Below are positions 5,962 through 12,833 of a DNA stretch of 12,833 bases, piece by piece. The first letter of the stretch is position 1. Each line of letters begins with the position of its first letter. The translations under genes were made by a program, and so were the position numbers. A model generated the notes under the pieces. It saw only the letters and a program-made list of their open reading frames with translations. It made no database searches and was not told the origin of the DNA. The stretch comes from Candidatus Hydrogenedentota bacterium. Lineage in GTDB: Bacteria; Hydrogenedentota; Hydrogenedentia; Hydrogenedentiales; CAITNO01. The stretch covers positions 1 through 12,833 of the forward strand of contig CAIXUF010000177.1 in assembly GCA_903922535.1 (NCBI GenBank). Reading direction: 5' to 3'.

Positions 5962-8859
5962 ATGATTGGGACTGTCGGAAAGGCATTTCTGGCCTTGCTG
6001 TTGTTTGTGGCGTTTGACGCATGGACGGCCGACGTGTTTGTGTCCCCTTCAGGCAGCGACGCGAATCCCGGAACAATAGAGAAGCCGTTTGCGACGCTCG
6101 AAAGGGCGCGGGATGCGCTGCGCTCCATATCCAGGGACCATCCGCGTGGTGTCATCGTGCGCGGAGGCGTGTACCGCGTCTCTAAGTCTTTGGCGTTGGG
6201 TCAGGAGGATTCTGGCACGGACGGAGCGCCTGTTACTTGGGAGGCGGCGCCGGGCGAAACGGTGCGCCTTGTGGGCGGCGTTGCCCTTGCCGGCTGGCAG
6301 CCCGTGGAAGACGCGGCGGTTCGCGCGCGGTTGAGTCCCGAAGCGCGGGAACACGTCGTGCAGTGCGATCTCAACGCCGCCGGAATCACGAATCTCGGCA
6401 CGGTGCAGCCGCAAACCGGAATCCGCGCGGAACTCTTTTTCAATCACCGCTACATGCCGCTCGCGCGTTACCCGAACGACGGCTGGCTCAATATCGCCGA
6501 CGTTCCAAGCGATGAACAGTTCAAAGTCAAAGACAAAGACGATGGTTATATACGGCATTTCGGGCCCTTCCAATACAACGGGGACCGTCCCGGGCGGTGG
6601 CGGGACGCTGCGGATGTCTGGATTCACGGCTACTGGACCTACGATTGGGCGGACGAGTATCAACAAGTTGACCGGATTGACTTCGAGAAGAGCCTCATCT
6701 GGCCCAGGCAGCCCTACCATCATTACGGCTACACAAAAGGCCATCGCTACTATTTCCTCAACGTCCTCGAAGAACTGGACCAGCCGGGAGAATGGTATCT
6801 GGATCGAGCGAACCGCATCCTCTACTTCTGGCCGCCGGGTGAACTCGAATCCGCGGAAATCACCTTTCCGGACCTGGAACAGCCGATGGTGGTCCTGGAC
6901 AATGCCGCACACATAGCGCTGCGCGGGATGGTCTTCGAATGTTCCCGCGCTGAAGCGGTGGTGATCAAGGGCGGCACGTGCAACGAGGTGCGCGGGTGCA
7001 CGGTGCGAAACGTCGGGAGAACCGCCATTGACGTGAAGGGCGGCACCCGCCACGCCGTGCGCGGCTGCGACATATACGAGGTCGCCTCGACCGGGATTTC
7101 CCTCGATGGCGGCGACAGGCAGACCCTGATCCCCGGCGAACACACGGTGGCGAACTGCGATATCCATGAGTTCGCCCGTGTCCAGAAGACATACCACCCG
7201 GCGGTGGCTTTGAACGGCGTGGGCAACCGCATGACCCATTGCTTCATACACGACGCCCCGCACCAGGGCGTGGGCTACAGCGGCAACGACCACGTCATCG
7301 AGTACTGCGAGTTCACCCGCATTGCCCGGGAAACGGGCGATGTCGGCGCCATATACGCGGCGATGGACTGGACCTACACGGGGCATGTGTTCCGTTACAA
7401 CTACTTCCATGACATCCACGGTCCCGGCGAACTGGGCTGCTTCACGATCTACCCCGACTTGCCCTGTGGCGGAATCCATCTCTATGGCAATGTGTTCTAC
7501 GATGTCGATCAGGGCTTCCTGACCAACAGCGGGCGTGGCATGCTGATCGAGAACAACCTGTTTCTTCAGTGCGCGCGAACCTTCCGCTTCAATGTTTGGG
7601 GAGACATGAAGATGTTCAAACCCGGCGGCCCGTGGGAAATGGCCGAGCGGCTGGACCGCGTGAAGTACGACCAGCCGCCCTACAGCACACGCTATCCGAT
7701 GCTTGCCGGCCTCGCCGCAGATTTTGCCAAGGGCGGCCAGGACGAGTTCCAGCGTACCCTGCCAAAGGACAACATCATTCGCTGCAACATCAGTACGGGA
7801 CCGCACTTCCTCGGCCTGGGCGCCCAGGCCAGTCTGGCGGATGTCAGGCTGGAGAAGAACCTAATCTGCAATTCCGTGGTCATGACAGGATCGCCGACGG
7901 GCGACGGCCATGCAACGACCTATGCCCATGACGACAAGGAAATCCAGAAAGTGCTTGGCAAAACGGGAAACGTTATTCGCTTCGACGCCCCGGGCCTTGT
8001 CGATCCCGCCCGCGAGGATTTCCGGTTGCGGCGCAATTCGCCCGCCCGGAAACTCGGATTCGTGCCGATTCCCTTTGATGAGATTGGCCTCCGCCTTGAT
8101 GAAGATCGGAGCCAGCTTCCATTGCGGCCGCCGATCATTGATTCCGCGGCGAAGTCATTCGTGGGCGAGGCGGAGGTCCGGCTCATTCCCTGCCGTCGCG
8201 GCACCGGTTCGGTTGTGCGTTACACCCTGGACGGCGCCGATCCGACCACTGCCAGCCCCAAATACCGGCGTCCCCTCCGGTTGAGCGAAACAACCACGAT
8301 CAAGGCGGCCGCCTTTGGGCAAGGCGCGCATGCCCAAGAGATGTCCGAGGTCGTGTCCGCTGCCTTCACCGCAAACCAACTTGGCGCGGGCCACGGCGTT
8401 TATCTGGGCGATCTTCAGGAAATGGAGTATGTTGGCCCGGACGGACTGGGTTCCGTGGGATTGATGAAAGACAAGGCTCCGCACGGTCAACCGTTGTGCC
8501 TTGCAGGAAAAGTGTACGACAAGGGCCTGATGAGCGAACTGGTTGAAACACCCGACGGCAACGTCTCGCGTATTGCCTATGCGCTCGACGGCGGACTGAA
8601 GGAGGCCCGGCGCTTTGCTGCGCGCATGGGCATCGATGATCACGCGGGGTCTGCGCAGGGAAAGTGCGTTTTCAGCGTGGAAGTCCGGCGCAGCGGCACT
8701 TGGCAGCGGGTGTTCGAGAGCGCTGGAATCGCGGCGGGGCAGCCCCCGCAGGACGTCGACGTGGACCTGTCGAAAGCGGATGCGCTCCGGCTGAAGGTCA
8801 CTGGAACCGGTGACGGCGGCTGGCCCAGGGTCTTGTGGGCGGATGCCAAACTGCTATAG
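5962..8859 (+). CDS. Secreted right-handed beta-helix protein, GH141-like, with CHB_HEX_C and NPCBM-like domains
   Basis: 965 residues; ATG preceded by AGGAG; signal peptide 1-23 (cleavage after W-T-A). The mature N-terminus opens with VFVSPSGSDANPGT (25-38) and the ARDALRS block typical of DUF1565/GH141-type beta-helix proteins, followed by the RGGVYR, EDSG and APGETVRLVGG blocks. A jelly-roll-like insert (about 115-300) contains YNGDRPGRW. The coiled beta-helix itself runs about 300-620, with repeated GC-x-I/V turns and a conserved GAIYAAMDWT block at 462-471. Residues about 728-800 match a chitobiase/hexosaminidase C-terminal domain (YTLDGADPT at 754-762). Residues about 805-965 match an NPCBM-like carbohydrate-binding domain (GIDD at 890-893). 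Known GH141 enzymes act on pectic fucose (RG-II) and on xylan; this substrate is unknown. It is probably the first gene of a unit with the two DUF4838 genes. A pectate-lyase-like role is the alternative. Confidence 0.78.
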   Translation: MIGTVGKAFLALLLFVAFDAWTADVFVSPSGSDANPGTIEKPFATLERARDALRSISRDHPRGVIVRGGVYRVSKSLALGQEDSGTDGAPVTWEAAPGETVRLVGGVALAGWQPVEDAAVRARLSPEAREHVVQCDLNAAGITNLGTVQPQTGIRAELFFNHRYMPLARYPNDGWLNIADVPSDEQFKVKDKDDGYIRHFGPFQYNGDRPGRWRDAADVWIHGYWTYDWADEYQQVDRIDFEKSLIWPRQPYHHYGYTKGHRYYFLNVLEELDQPGEWYLDRANRILYFWPPGELESAEITFPDLEQPMVVLDNAAHIALRGMVFECSRAEAVVIKGGTCNEVRGCTVRNVGRTAIDVKGGTRHAVRGCDIYEVASTGISLDGGDRQTLIPGEHTVANCDIHEFARVQKTYHPAVALNGVGNRMTHCFIHDAPHQGVGYSGNDHVIEYCEFTRIARETGDVGAIYAAMDWTYTGHVFRYNYFHDIHGPGELGCFTIYPDLPCGGIHLYGNVFYDVDQGFLTNSGRGMLIENNLFLQCARTFRFNVWGDMKMFKPGGPWEMAERLDRVKYDQPPYSTRYPMLAGLAADFAKGGQDEFQRTLPKDNIIRCNISTGPHFLGLGAQASLADVRLEKNLICNSVVMTGSPTGDGHATTYAHDDKEIQKVLGKTGNVIRFDAPGLVDPAREDFRLRRNSPARKLGFVPIPFDEIGLRLDEDRSQLPLRPPIIDSAAKSFVGEAEVRLIPCRRGTGSVVRYTLDGADPTTASPKYRRPLRLSETTTIKAAAFGQGAHAQEMSEVVSAAFTANQLGAGHGVYLGDLQEMEYVGPDGLGSVGLMKDKAPHGQPLCLAGKVYDKGLMSELVETPDGNVSRIAYALDGGLKEARRFAARMGIDDHAGSAQGKCVFSVEVRRSGTWQRVFESAGIAAGQPPQDVDVDLSKADALRLKVTGTGDGGWPRVLWADAKLL

Positions 8860-8957
8860 GATGCCGGACCGGGAACAGGACAGGCGCGGAGCAAAAGGAG
8901 AACACACTGCCGATCCGGCGTTGAAGTCGTTCCCACCCCGACCTTATACTCGCCCAC

Positions 8958-8962
8958 AGGAG
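8958..8962 (+). promoter_or_regulatory. Shine-Dalgarno of the first DUF4838 gene
   Basis: AGGAG lies 11 nt before the ATG at 8974, a slightly long spacing. A second AAGGAG-like stretch near 8895 has no start codon at a usable distance and is not assigned. Confidence 0.6.
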
Positions 8963-8973
8963 AAAACCGTATC

Positions 8974-11238
8974 ATGCGTTTCATTGCATCCCTTCTTGCC
9001 CTGGCATCCCTGCTTTCAATTTCACCCGAGGCCGGCGCACTGGTCCTGTCGCACGATGGAATCTCGGAATACACCATCGTCGTGGCCGACGGGGCGATCC
9101 CGTCGGAACGGACTGCGGCGGCCGAGTTGCAGGCGTTTCTGAAACAGGTGACGGGCGCCACATTGCCGTTGCTGGACGAGAGCGCCGCACCGGCCACGGG
9201 CACACTTATCATCGTGGGACAAAGCGCACGGACACAGGCCGCCCTGCCGCAATTGGACTTCGCGACGCTCAAGCACGACGGCATTGTCATCAAAACCGAC
9301 GGTGACACGCTGTTCCTGTCCGGCGGGCGGCCCCGCGGCACGCTCTATGCCGTTTACACCTTCCTGGAAGACGTGGTGGGCTGCCGCTGGTGGTCGTCAA
9401 CCGAAAGCACGATTCCGTCAAGGCCAACGTTGGAGATCCCGAGAATCGAGAAGGTGTACACGCCGAAGCTCTTGTACCGCGAGACCTATTACCGCGACGC
9501 ACTTGAAGGAACCTTTGCGGCGCGCAGCAGGTGCAACGGCCATTTCGACCGCATTGCGCCGGAGCAGGGCGGGCATTACAGTATCCTCGGCTGGTGCCAC
9601 ACGTTCTACCAGTTGCTTCCCCCCGCAAAGTATTTTCAGGAGCATCCGGAATGGTACAGCGAGATTGGCGGAAAGCGGGTTTCTGAAGGGGCACAATTGT
9701 GCCTGACCAACCCGGTCATGCGGGAGGAACTCGTCAAGAACGCCCTTGAATGGATCAGAAGAGACCCCGGAGCCGGGATTATCTCTATTGCACAGAATGA
9801 TTGCGCCGGAAACTGCCAGTGCCCCGCCTGCGCCGCCCTCGAGAAGGAGGAGGGCGCGCCTTCCGGGCTGTTGTTGCGCTTTGTGAACAGCGTGGCCGAA
9901 CGGATTCAAAAGGAGTTCCCTGACGTCCTCGTGGAGACGCTGGCCTACCAGTACACGCGCAAGGCCCCCATTGTCACACGGCCCCGGGAAAACGTCATCG
10001 TCCGTCTGTGCTCCATCGAATGCACTTTTCCCGAGCCGCTGGCCACAGGGGCCGCTAACGCCGATTTCAAACGCGACATCGAAACCTGGAGTTCCATCTC
10101 GGGCCAGTTATACATCTGGGACTACGTGACCAATTTCGCGCAGTACCTGCTGCCCCACCCCAACCTCCAGGTCCTTGCCCCCAACATCCGGTGCTTTGTC
10201 GCCAACAAGGCCGTCGGCCTTTTCGAGCAGGGCGATGCCGGCTCGTCCTGCGGCGAGTTTGTCGAATTGCGTGCGTGGCTGCTGGCCCATCTCATGTGGG
10301 AACCCTCCCGCGATGCCAATGCCCTCATCGATGAGTTTCTCTCAGGCTACTACGGCCCGGCCGCATGGCCGTTGCGCCGTTACATGGACCGGATGCACGA
10401 CGCCGCATCGCGTTCAGGGGCCACCGTGCATTGTTTCGCGCCGGACACCTCCGCGTGGCTGGAACTGGGCGACCTTAACGAGGCCACCACGCTGTTCGGC
10501 GACGCGGAGAAAGCCGTGGCGGGCGACCCTGTGCTGGGTGCGCGGGTTCGGCGGGCCCGACTGCCGCTCGATTACGCCTGGCTTAACCGGTACTCGGCGC
10601 TGAAATGCGTCGCGCGCCTGCGTCGGCAGCCCTTTGCAGGTCCGGCCGATCCCACCGCGGCCTGTGAGGATTTCATCAAGACCTGCAACAGCTTCAACGT
10701 CGGACAATACGCCGAGGGCAACCCGTTCAAGAATCTTGAGTCCGTGCTGCGCGCAAGGTTCCGGACACCGGCACCGCCGCCCGAACTGTGCCGAAATCTG
10801 CCGGAAGATCAATGGGTGGACATTCAGGACAACGAGTTTCGACTGGCCGGCTCGGGCGACTGGGTCCAATTGGTCGATGATCCCGCGGCATCCGACGGCA
10901 AGGCGGCCCGCATGCCCGCCAATCACGCGCAGTGGGCAGTCCAGTACCCCATTTCCGCGGACATCGCGGCGTTGGGTACCGTCCATTGCTGCGTGGCGGT
11001 CCGATGCGAGGCTAAGACGCCCACTGGCAGTGCATGCACGGTCGGGCTCTACGATGCCAAGGCCGGGGCCTCCGTTGCACAGCGGGTGTTGACGATAGAT
11101 GAGACCAGGGACAAGTACACCGTGATCGATCTTGGCGTTCACCCACTTCATGATGACATGTACGTTTGGGTGGCGCCCATGAGCAATCCCGCCGAGGTTG
11201 AGGCCGTATACGTCGACCGTGTGTTCTTCATGCGCTGA
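8974..11238 (+). CDS. Secreted DUF4838-domain protein (putative glycoside hydrolase), copy 1
   Basis: 754 residues; signal peptide 1-22 (cleavage after A-G-A). Residues about 25-150 form an alpha-glucuronidase/GH20-type N-terminal alpha/beta domain: SERTAAAELQAFLKQVTG, then LYAVYTFLEDVVGCRWW. The DUF4838 core follows (about 160-470), probably a TIM-like barrel: CHTFYQLLPP with His209, EHPEWYSEIGG, AQNDCAGNCQCPAC at 273-286, IWDY at 381-384 (Asp383), LFEQGD with Glu418, and LMWEPSRDANALIDEFLSGYYG. Asp276, Asp383 and Glu418 recur in the next gene and are catalytic candidates by inference. C281, C283 and C286 form a CxCxxC that could bind metal or form disulfides in this exported protein. Residues about 600-754 look like a beta-sandwich carbohydrate-binding domain. 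It lies 114 bp after the beta-helix gene on the same strand. DUF4838 proteins are common in glycan-degradation loci; the exact activity is not established here. Confidence 0.82.
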   Translation: MRFIASLLALASLLSISPEAGALVLSHDGISEYTIVVADGAIPSERTAAAELQAFLKQVTGATLPLLDESAAPATGTLIIVGQSARTQAALPQLDFATLKHDGIVIKTDGDTLFLSGGRPRGTLYAVYTFLEDVVGCRWWSSTESTIPSRPTLEIPRIEKVYTPKLLYRETYYRDALEGTFAARSRCNGHFDRIAPEQGGHYSILGWCHTFYQLLPPAKYFQEHPEWYSEIGGKRVSEGAQLCLTNPVMREELVKNALEWIRRDPGAGIISIAQNDCAGNCQCPACAALEKEEGAPSGLLLRFVNSVAERIQKEFPDVLVETLAYQYTRKAPIVTRPRENVIVRLCSIECTFPEPLATGAANADFKRDIETWSSISGQLYIWDYVTNFAQYLLPHPNLQVLAPNIRCFVANKAVGLFEQGDAGSSCGEFVELRAWLLAHLMWEPSRDANALIDEFLSGYYGPAAWPLRRYMDRMHDAASRSGATVHCFAPDTSAWLELGDLNEATTLFGDAEKAVAGDPVLGARVRRARLPLDYAWLNRYSALKCVARLRRQPFAGPADPTAACEDFIKTCNSFNVGQYAEGNPFKNLESVLRARFRTPAPPPELCRNLPEDQWVDIQDNEFRLAGSGDWVQLVDDPAASDGKAARMPANHAQWAVQYPISADIAALGTVHCCVAVRCEAKTPTGSACTVGLYDAKAGASVAQRVLTIDETRDKYTVIDLGVHPLHDDMYVWVAPMSNPAEVEAVYVDRVFFMR

Positions 11239-11311
11239 AAGCGCCCTGTTTCGGAACGGTCGGAGGGTCATGCCCGGCCCGGCGGAGGTTAGACTTGGGT
11301 AACGCGAACTT

Positions 11312-11317
11312 GAGGAG
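11312..11317 (+). promoter_or_regulatory. Shine-Dalgarno of the second DUF4838 gene
   Basis: GAGGAG sits 7 nt before the ATG at 11325 and decides the start of a gene that has no stop inside the window. Confidence 0.7.
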
Positions 11318-11324
11318 ACCCGGA

Positions 11325-12833
11325 ATGCGCATTTCGTGCAAAGTCCCCATTTGTTTCTTCGCGATAGGTGTGATTCTGATCTTGGCAGGCGGTGTTGCGG
11401 CGGAACCCTGGACGGCCTGGCGGAACGCCTTGACGCCAAAGGGCGAGCCGGGACCCGAGTTGACACTAAGCCGGGACGGCGCGACGGAATACGCGATTGC
11501 GATTCCCGACGCGGCGTCGGCGCAGGACCAGAAGGCGGCACAGGACCTCGCGCAATGGTTGAAGGAAATGACGGGTGCCGCGTTTCCCGTCATGCCGGAG
11601 GCGCAAGCCAACGGCGATGCCCTGATCAGCATCGGCATGACAAAACGCCTGGCCGCGGCGGGCATTGCCGCCGCGCAGGATCTCGGCGATGAGGGCTATT
11701 GCATTGGTGCCAAGGACAAAGCCCTGTATCTTTTCGGCGGCCATAAACGCGGCCCCATCAATGCGGTATACGCGCTGCTTGAGGAAGACCTGGGCTGCCG
11801 GTGGTATGCGGGCGATTCCAGTCTTATTCCCCAAACCCCGACGCTCGTCTTCCGGCCCGTGCCGCGCGTCTTCACGCCGACGCTGATGATCCGTGATCCG
11901 TTCTACCACGCGGCCTTCGACGGCACGTGGTCGCTGCGCAACCGCACCAATGCCCCGAGCGCGCCCGTGCCCGAGGAATGGGGTGGCCACGTCGATTACG
12001 CCCTGTTCGTGCACACCTTCAACACGCTCGTGCCCCCGGAAGAACACTTCGCCGAACACCCCGAGTACTTCATGCTCGACGGGAACGGGAAACGTTCACA
12101 GCAGCAACTGTGCACAACCAACCCCGACACGATCCGGATCGCAACGGAAAGCGTGCTGCGCATCTTGCGCGAAAAGCCGAACTCCGAGATCATCTCCGTG
12201 TCCAAGAACGACGGCGGCGGCACCTGCGTCTGCCCGAAGTGCAAGGAGATCGACGATGCAGAAGGCACGAACGCGGGTGCGCTGCTGTATCTGGTGAACC
12301 GCGTCGCCGGGGCAGTCGAGCCGGAGTTCCCGAACGTCATTGTGTCGACGCTGGCCTATTTGGAGACGATCAACCCGCCGAAGACCGTGCGGCCCCGCGC
12401 GAACGTGGCCATCCGGATTTGCACCGACAACTGCATGTGGTCGCACCCGTTCACCCCAGCCGAACAGTCGGATGCCTTCAGCAAGGCGCTCATCGGCTGG
12501 GGCGCCATTCACAACCGCATCCACATCTGGGACTACTGTGTGAATTTCAGCCACTACCCCGCGCCGATGCCCAACCTGGACGTCATCGCCGCCAACATCC
12601 GCTTCTTCGTTGCCCACAACGCCAGGGGCGTCATGGAACAGGGCGCGTATCAATGCCCCGGCGAGCGCGACCTGCTGCGTTCATGGGTGTTTGCAAAGCT
12701 CATGTGGGATCCCTCGCGCGACCTGGCCGCGCTCGTCCAGGACTTCATCTGGGGATACTTCGGCAAGGCCGCGCCCGCCATCGCCGCCTACAACGACCTG
12801 CTCGACGCCACCGCGCGCGACCATGCCGAGAGC
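11325..12833 (+). CDS. Secreted DUF4838-domain protein, copy 2 (3' partial)
   Basis: 503 codons, open through the last base of the window, so the C-terminus is missing. ATG with GAGGAG 7 nt upstream; signal peptide 1-26 (cleavage after V-A-A). It is a clear but divergent paralog of the preceding gene: DLGCRWYAGDSSLIPQTP, FVHTFNTLVPP with His230, EHPEYFML, SVSKNDGGGTCVCPKC at 291-306 (Asp296; C301, C303, C306), IWDYCVNFSHYPAPMPNL with Asp403, VMEQGAYQCPGE with Glu438, and LMWDPSRDLAALVQDFIWGYFG. The first Cys of copy 1's cluster (C277) is Gly here, so only CxCxxC is shared. The N-terminal part carries an extra EPWTAWRNALTPKG segment before the alpha/beta domain. It lies 86 bp after copy 1 on the same strand, with no visible terminator between. 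Exported putative glycoside hydrolase; substrate unknown. Confidence 0.82.
   Translation, partial: MRISCKVPICFFAIGVILILAGGVAAEPWTAWRNALTPKGEPGPELTLSRDGATEYAIAIPDAASAQDQKAAQDLAQWLKEMTGAAFPVMPEAQANGDALISIGMTKRLAAAGIAAAQDLGDEGYCIGAKDKALYLFGGHKRGPINAVYALLEEDLGCRWYAGDSSLIPQTPTLVFRPVPRVFTPTLMIRDPFYHAAFDGTWSLRNRTNAPSAPVPEEWGGHVDYALFVHTFNTLVPPEEHFAEHPEYFMLDGNGKRSQQQLCTTNPDTIRIATESVLRILREKPNSEIISVSKNDGGGTCVCPKCKEIDDAEGTNAGALLYLVNRVAGAVEPEFPNVIVSTLAYLETINPPKTVRPRANVAIRICTDNCMWSHPFTPAEQSDAFSKALIGWGAIHNRIHIWDYCVNFSHYPAPMPNLDVIAANIRFFVAHNARGVMEQGAYQCPGERDLLRSWVFAKLMWDPSRDLAALVQDFIWGYFGKAAPAIAAYNDLLDATARDHAES

Noticed and set aside
5631..6155. N-terminal extension of the minus-strand glycosidase-like gene to 6155 (850 residues in total)
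   Set aside because: The extension has no family look, would cross the palindrome and overlap the divergent beta-helix gene. The ATG at 5630 has a good Shine-Dalgarno and begins a signal peptide.
6049..7806. 585-residue minus-strand ORF opposite the beta-helix gene
   Set aside because: Shadow of the plus-strand gene, which has a signal peptide and recognisable domains. The antisense product matches no family I know.
10414..11541. 375-residue minus-strand ORF spanning the junction of the two DUF4838 genes
   Set aside because: Crosses two well-supported plus-strand genes and is Arg/Pro/Ser-rich without a domain.

Overview
The window is GC-rich, densely coding bacterial DNA dominated by exported carbohydrate-active proteins. 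The mix of DUF4838 proteins, a GH141-like beta-helix protein with CHB_HEX_C and NPCBM-like domains, and a large cyclic-glucan-synthase-type GH94 protein fits an environmental, glycan-degrading member of the PVC group or a neighbouring lineage (Planctomycetota, Lentisphaerota, Kiritimatiellota, Hydrogenedentota). There is no rRNA, tRNA or housekeeping marker here, so this placement is inference only.

Layout: (1) 1-3420, plus strand: the C-terminal 1139 codons of a cyclic beta-1,2-glucan synthase-like protein, with its 5' end outside the window. (2) 3421-3602: short convergent gap. (3) 3603-5630, minus strand: a secreted six-hairpin-fold glycosidase-like protein (GH63/MGH1-like). (4) 5631-5961: a 331-bp divergent intergenic region of lower GC than the genes, holding a perfect 8-bp-stem palindrome, short direct repeats and a hairpin beside a ribosome binding site. 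(5) 5962-8859, plus: a secreted parallel beta-helix protein resembling GH141 with two accessory C-terminal domains. (6) 8974-11238, plus: a secreted DUF4838 protein. (7) 11325-12833, plus: a second, divergent DUF4838 protein with a clear signal peptide, cut off by the right edge.

The last three genes run in one direction with gaps of 114 and 86 bp. Each has its own Shine-Dalgarno sequence and signal peptide. They probably form one transcription unit, and the minus-strand glycosidase may share the divergent control region. The likely picture is an extracytoplasmic set acting on one complex glycan: a beta-helix enzyme, a glycosidase-like enzyme, and two paralogous DUF4838 proteins of unproven activity. 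No transporter, SusC/SusD pair, sulfatase or regulator gene lies in the window. The glucan synthase-like gene converges on the cluster from the left and is probably a separate unit.

I saw no CRISPR array, insertion sequence, RNA gene or phage gene. The clearest unexplained elements are the tandem DUF4838 pair with its conserved CxCxxC and acidic residues, and the palindrome in the divergent region.
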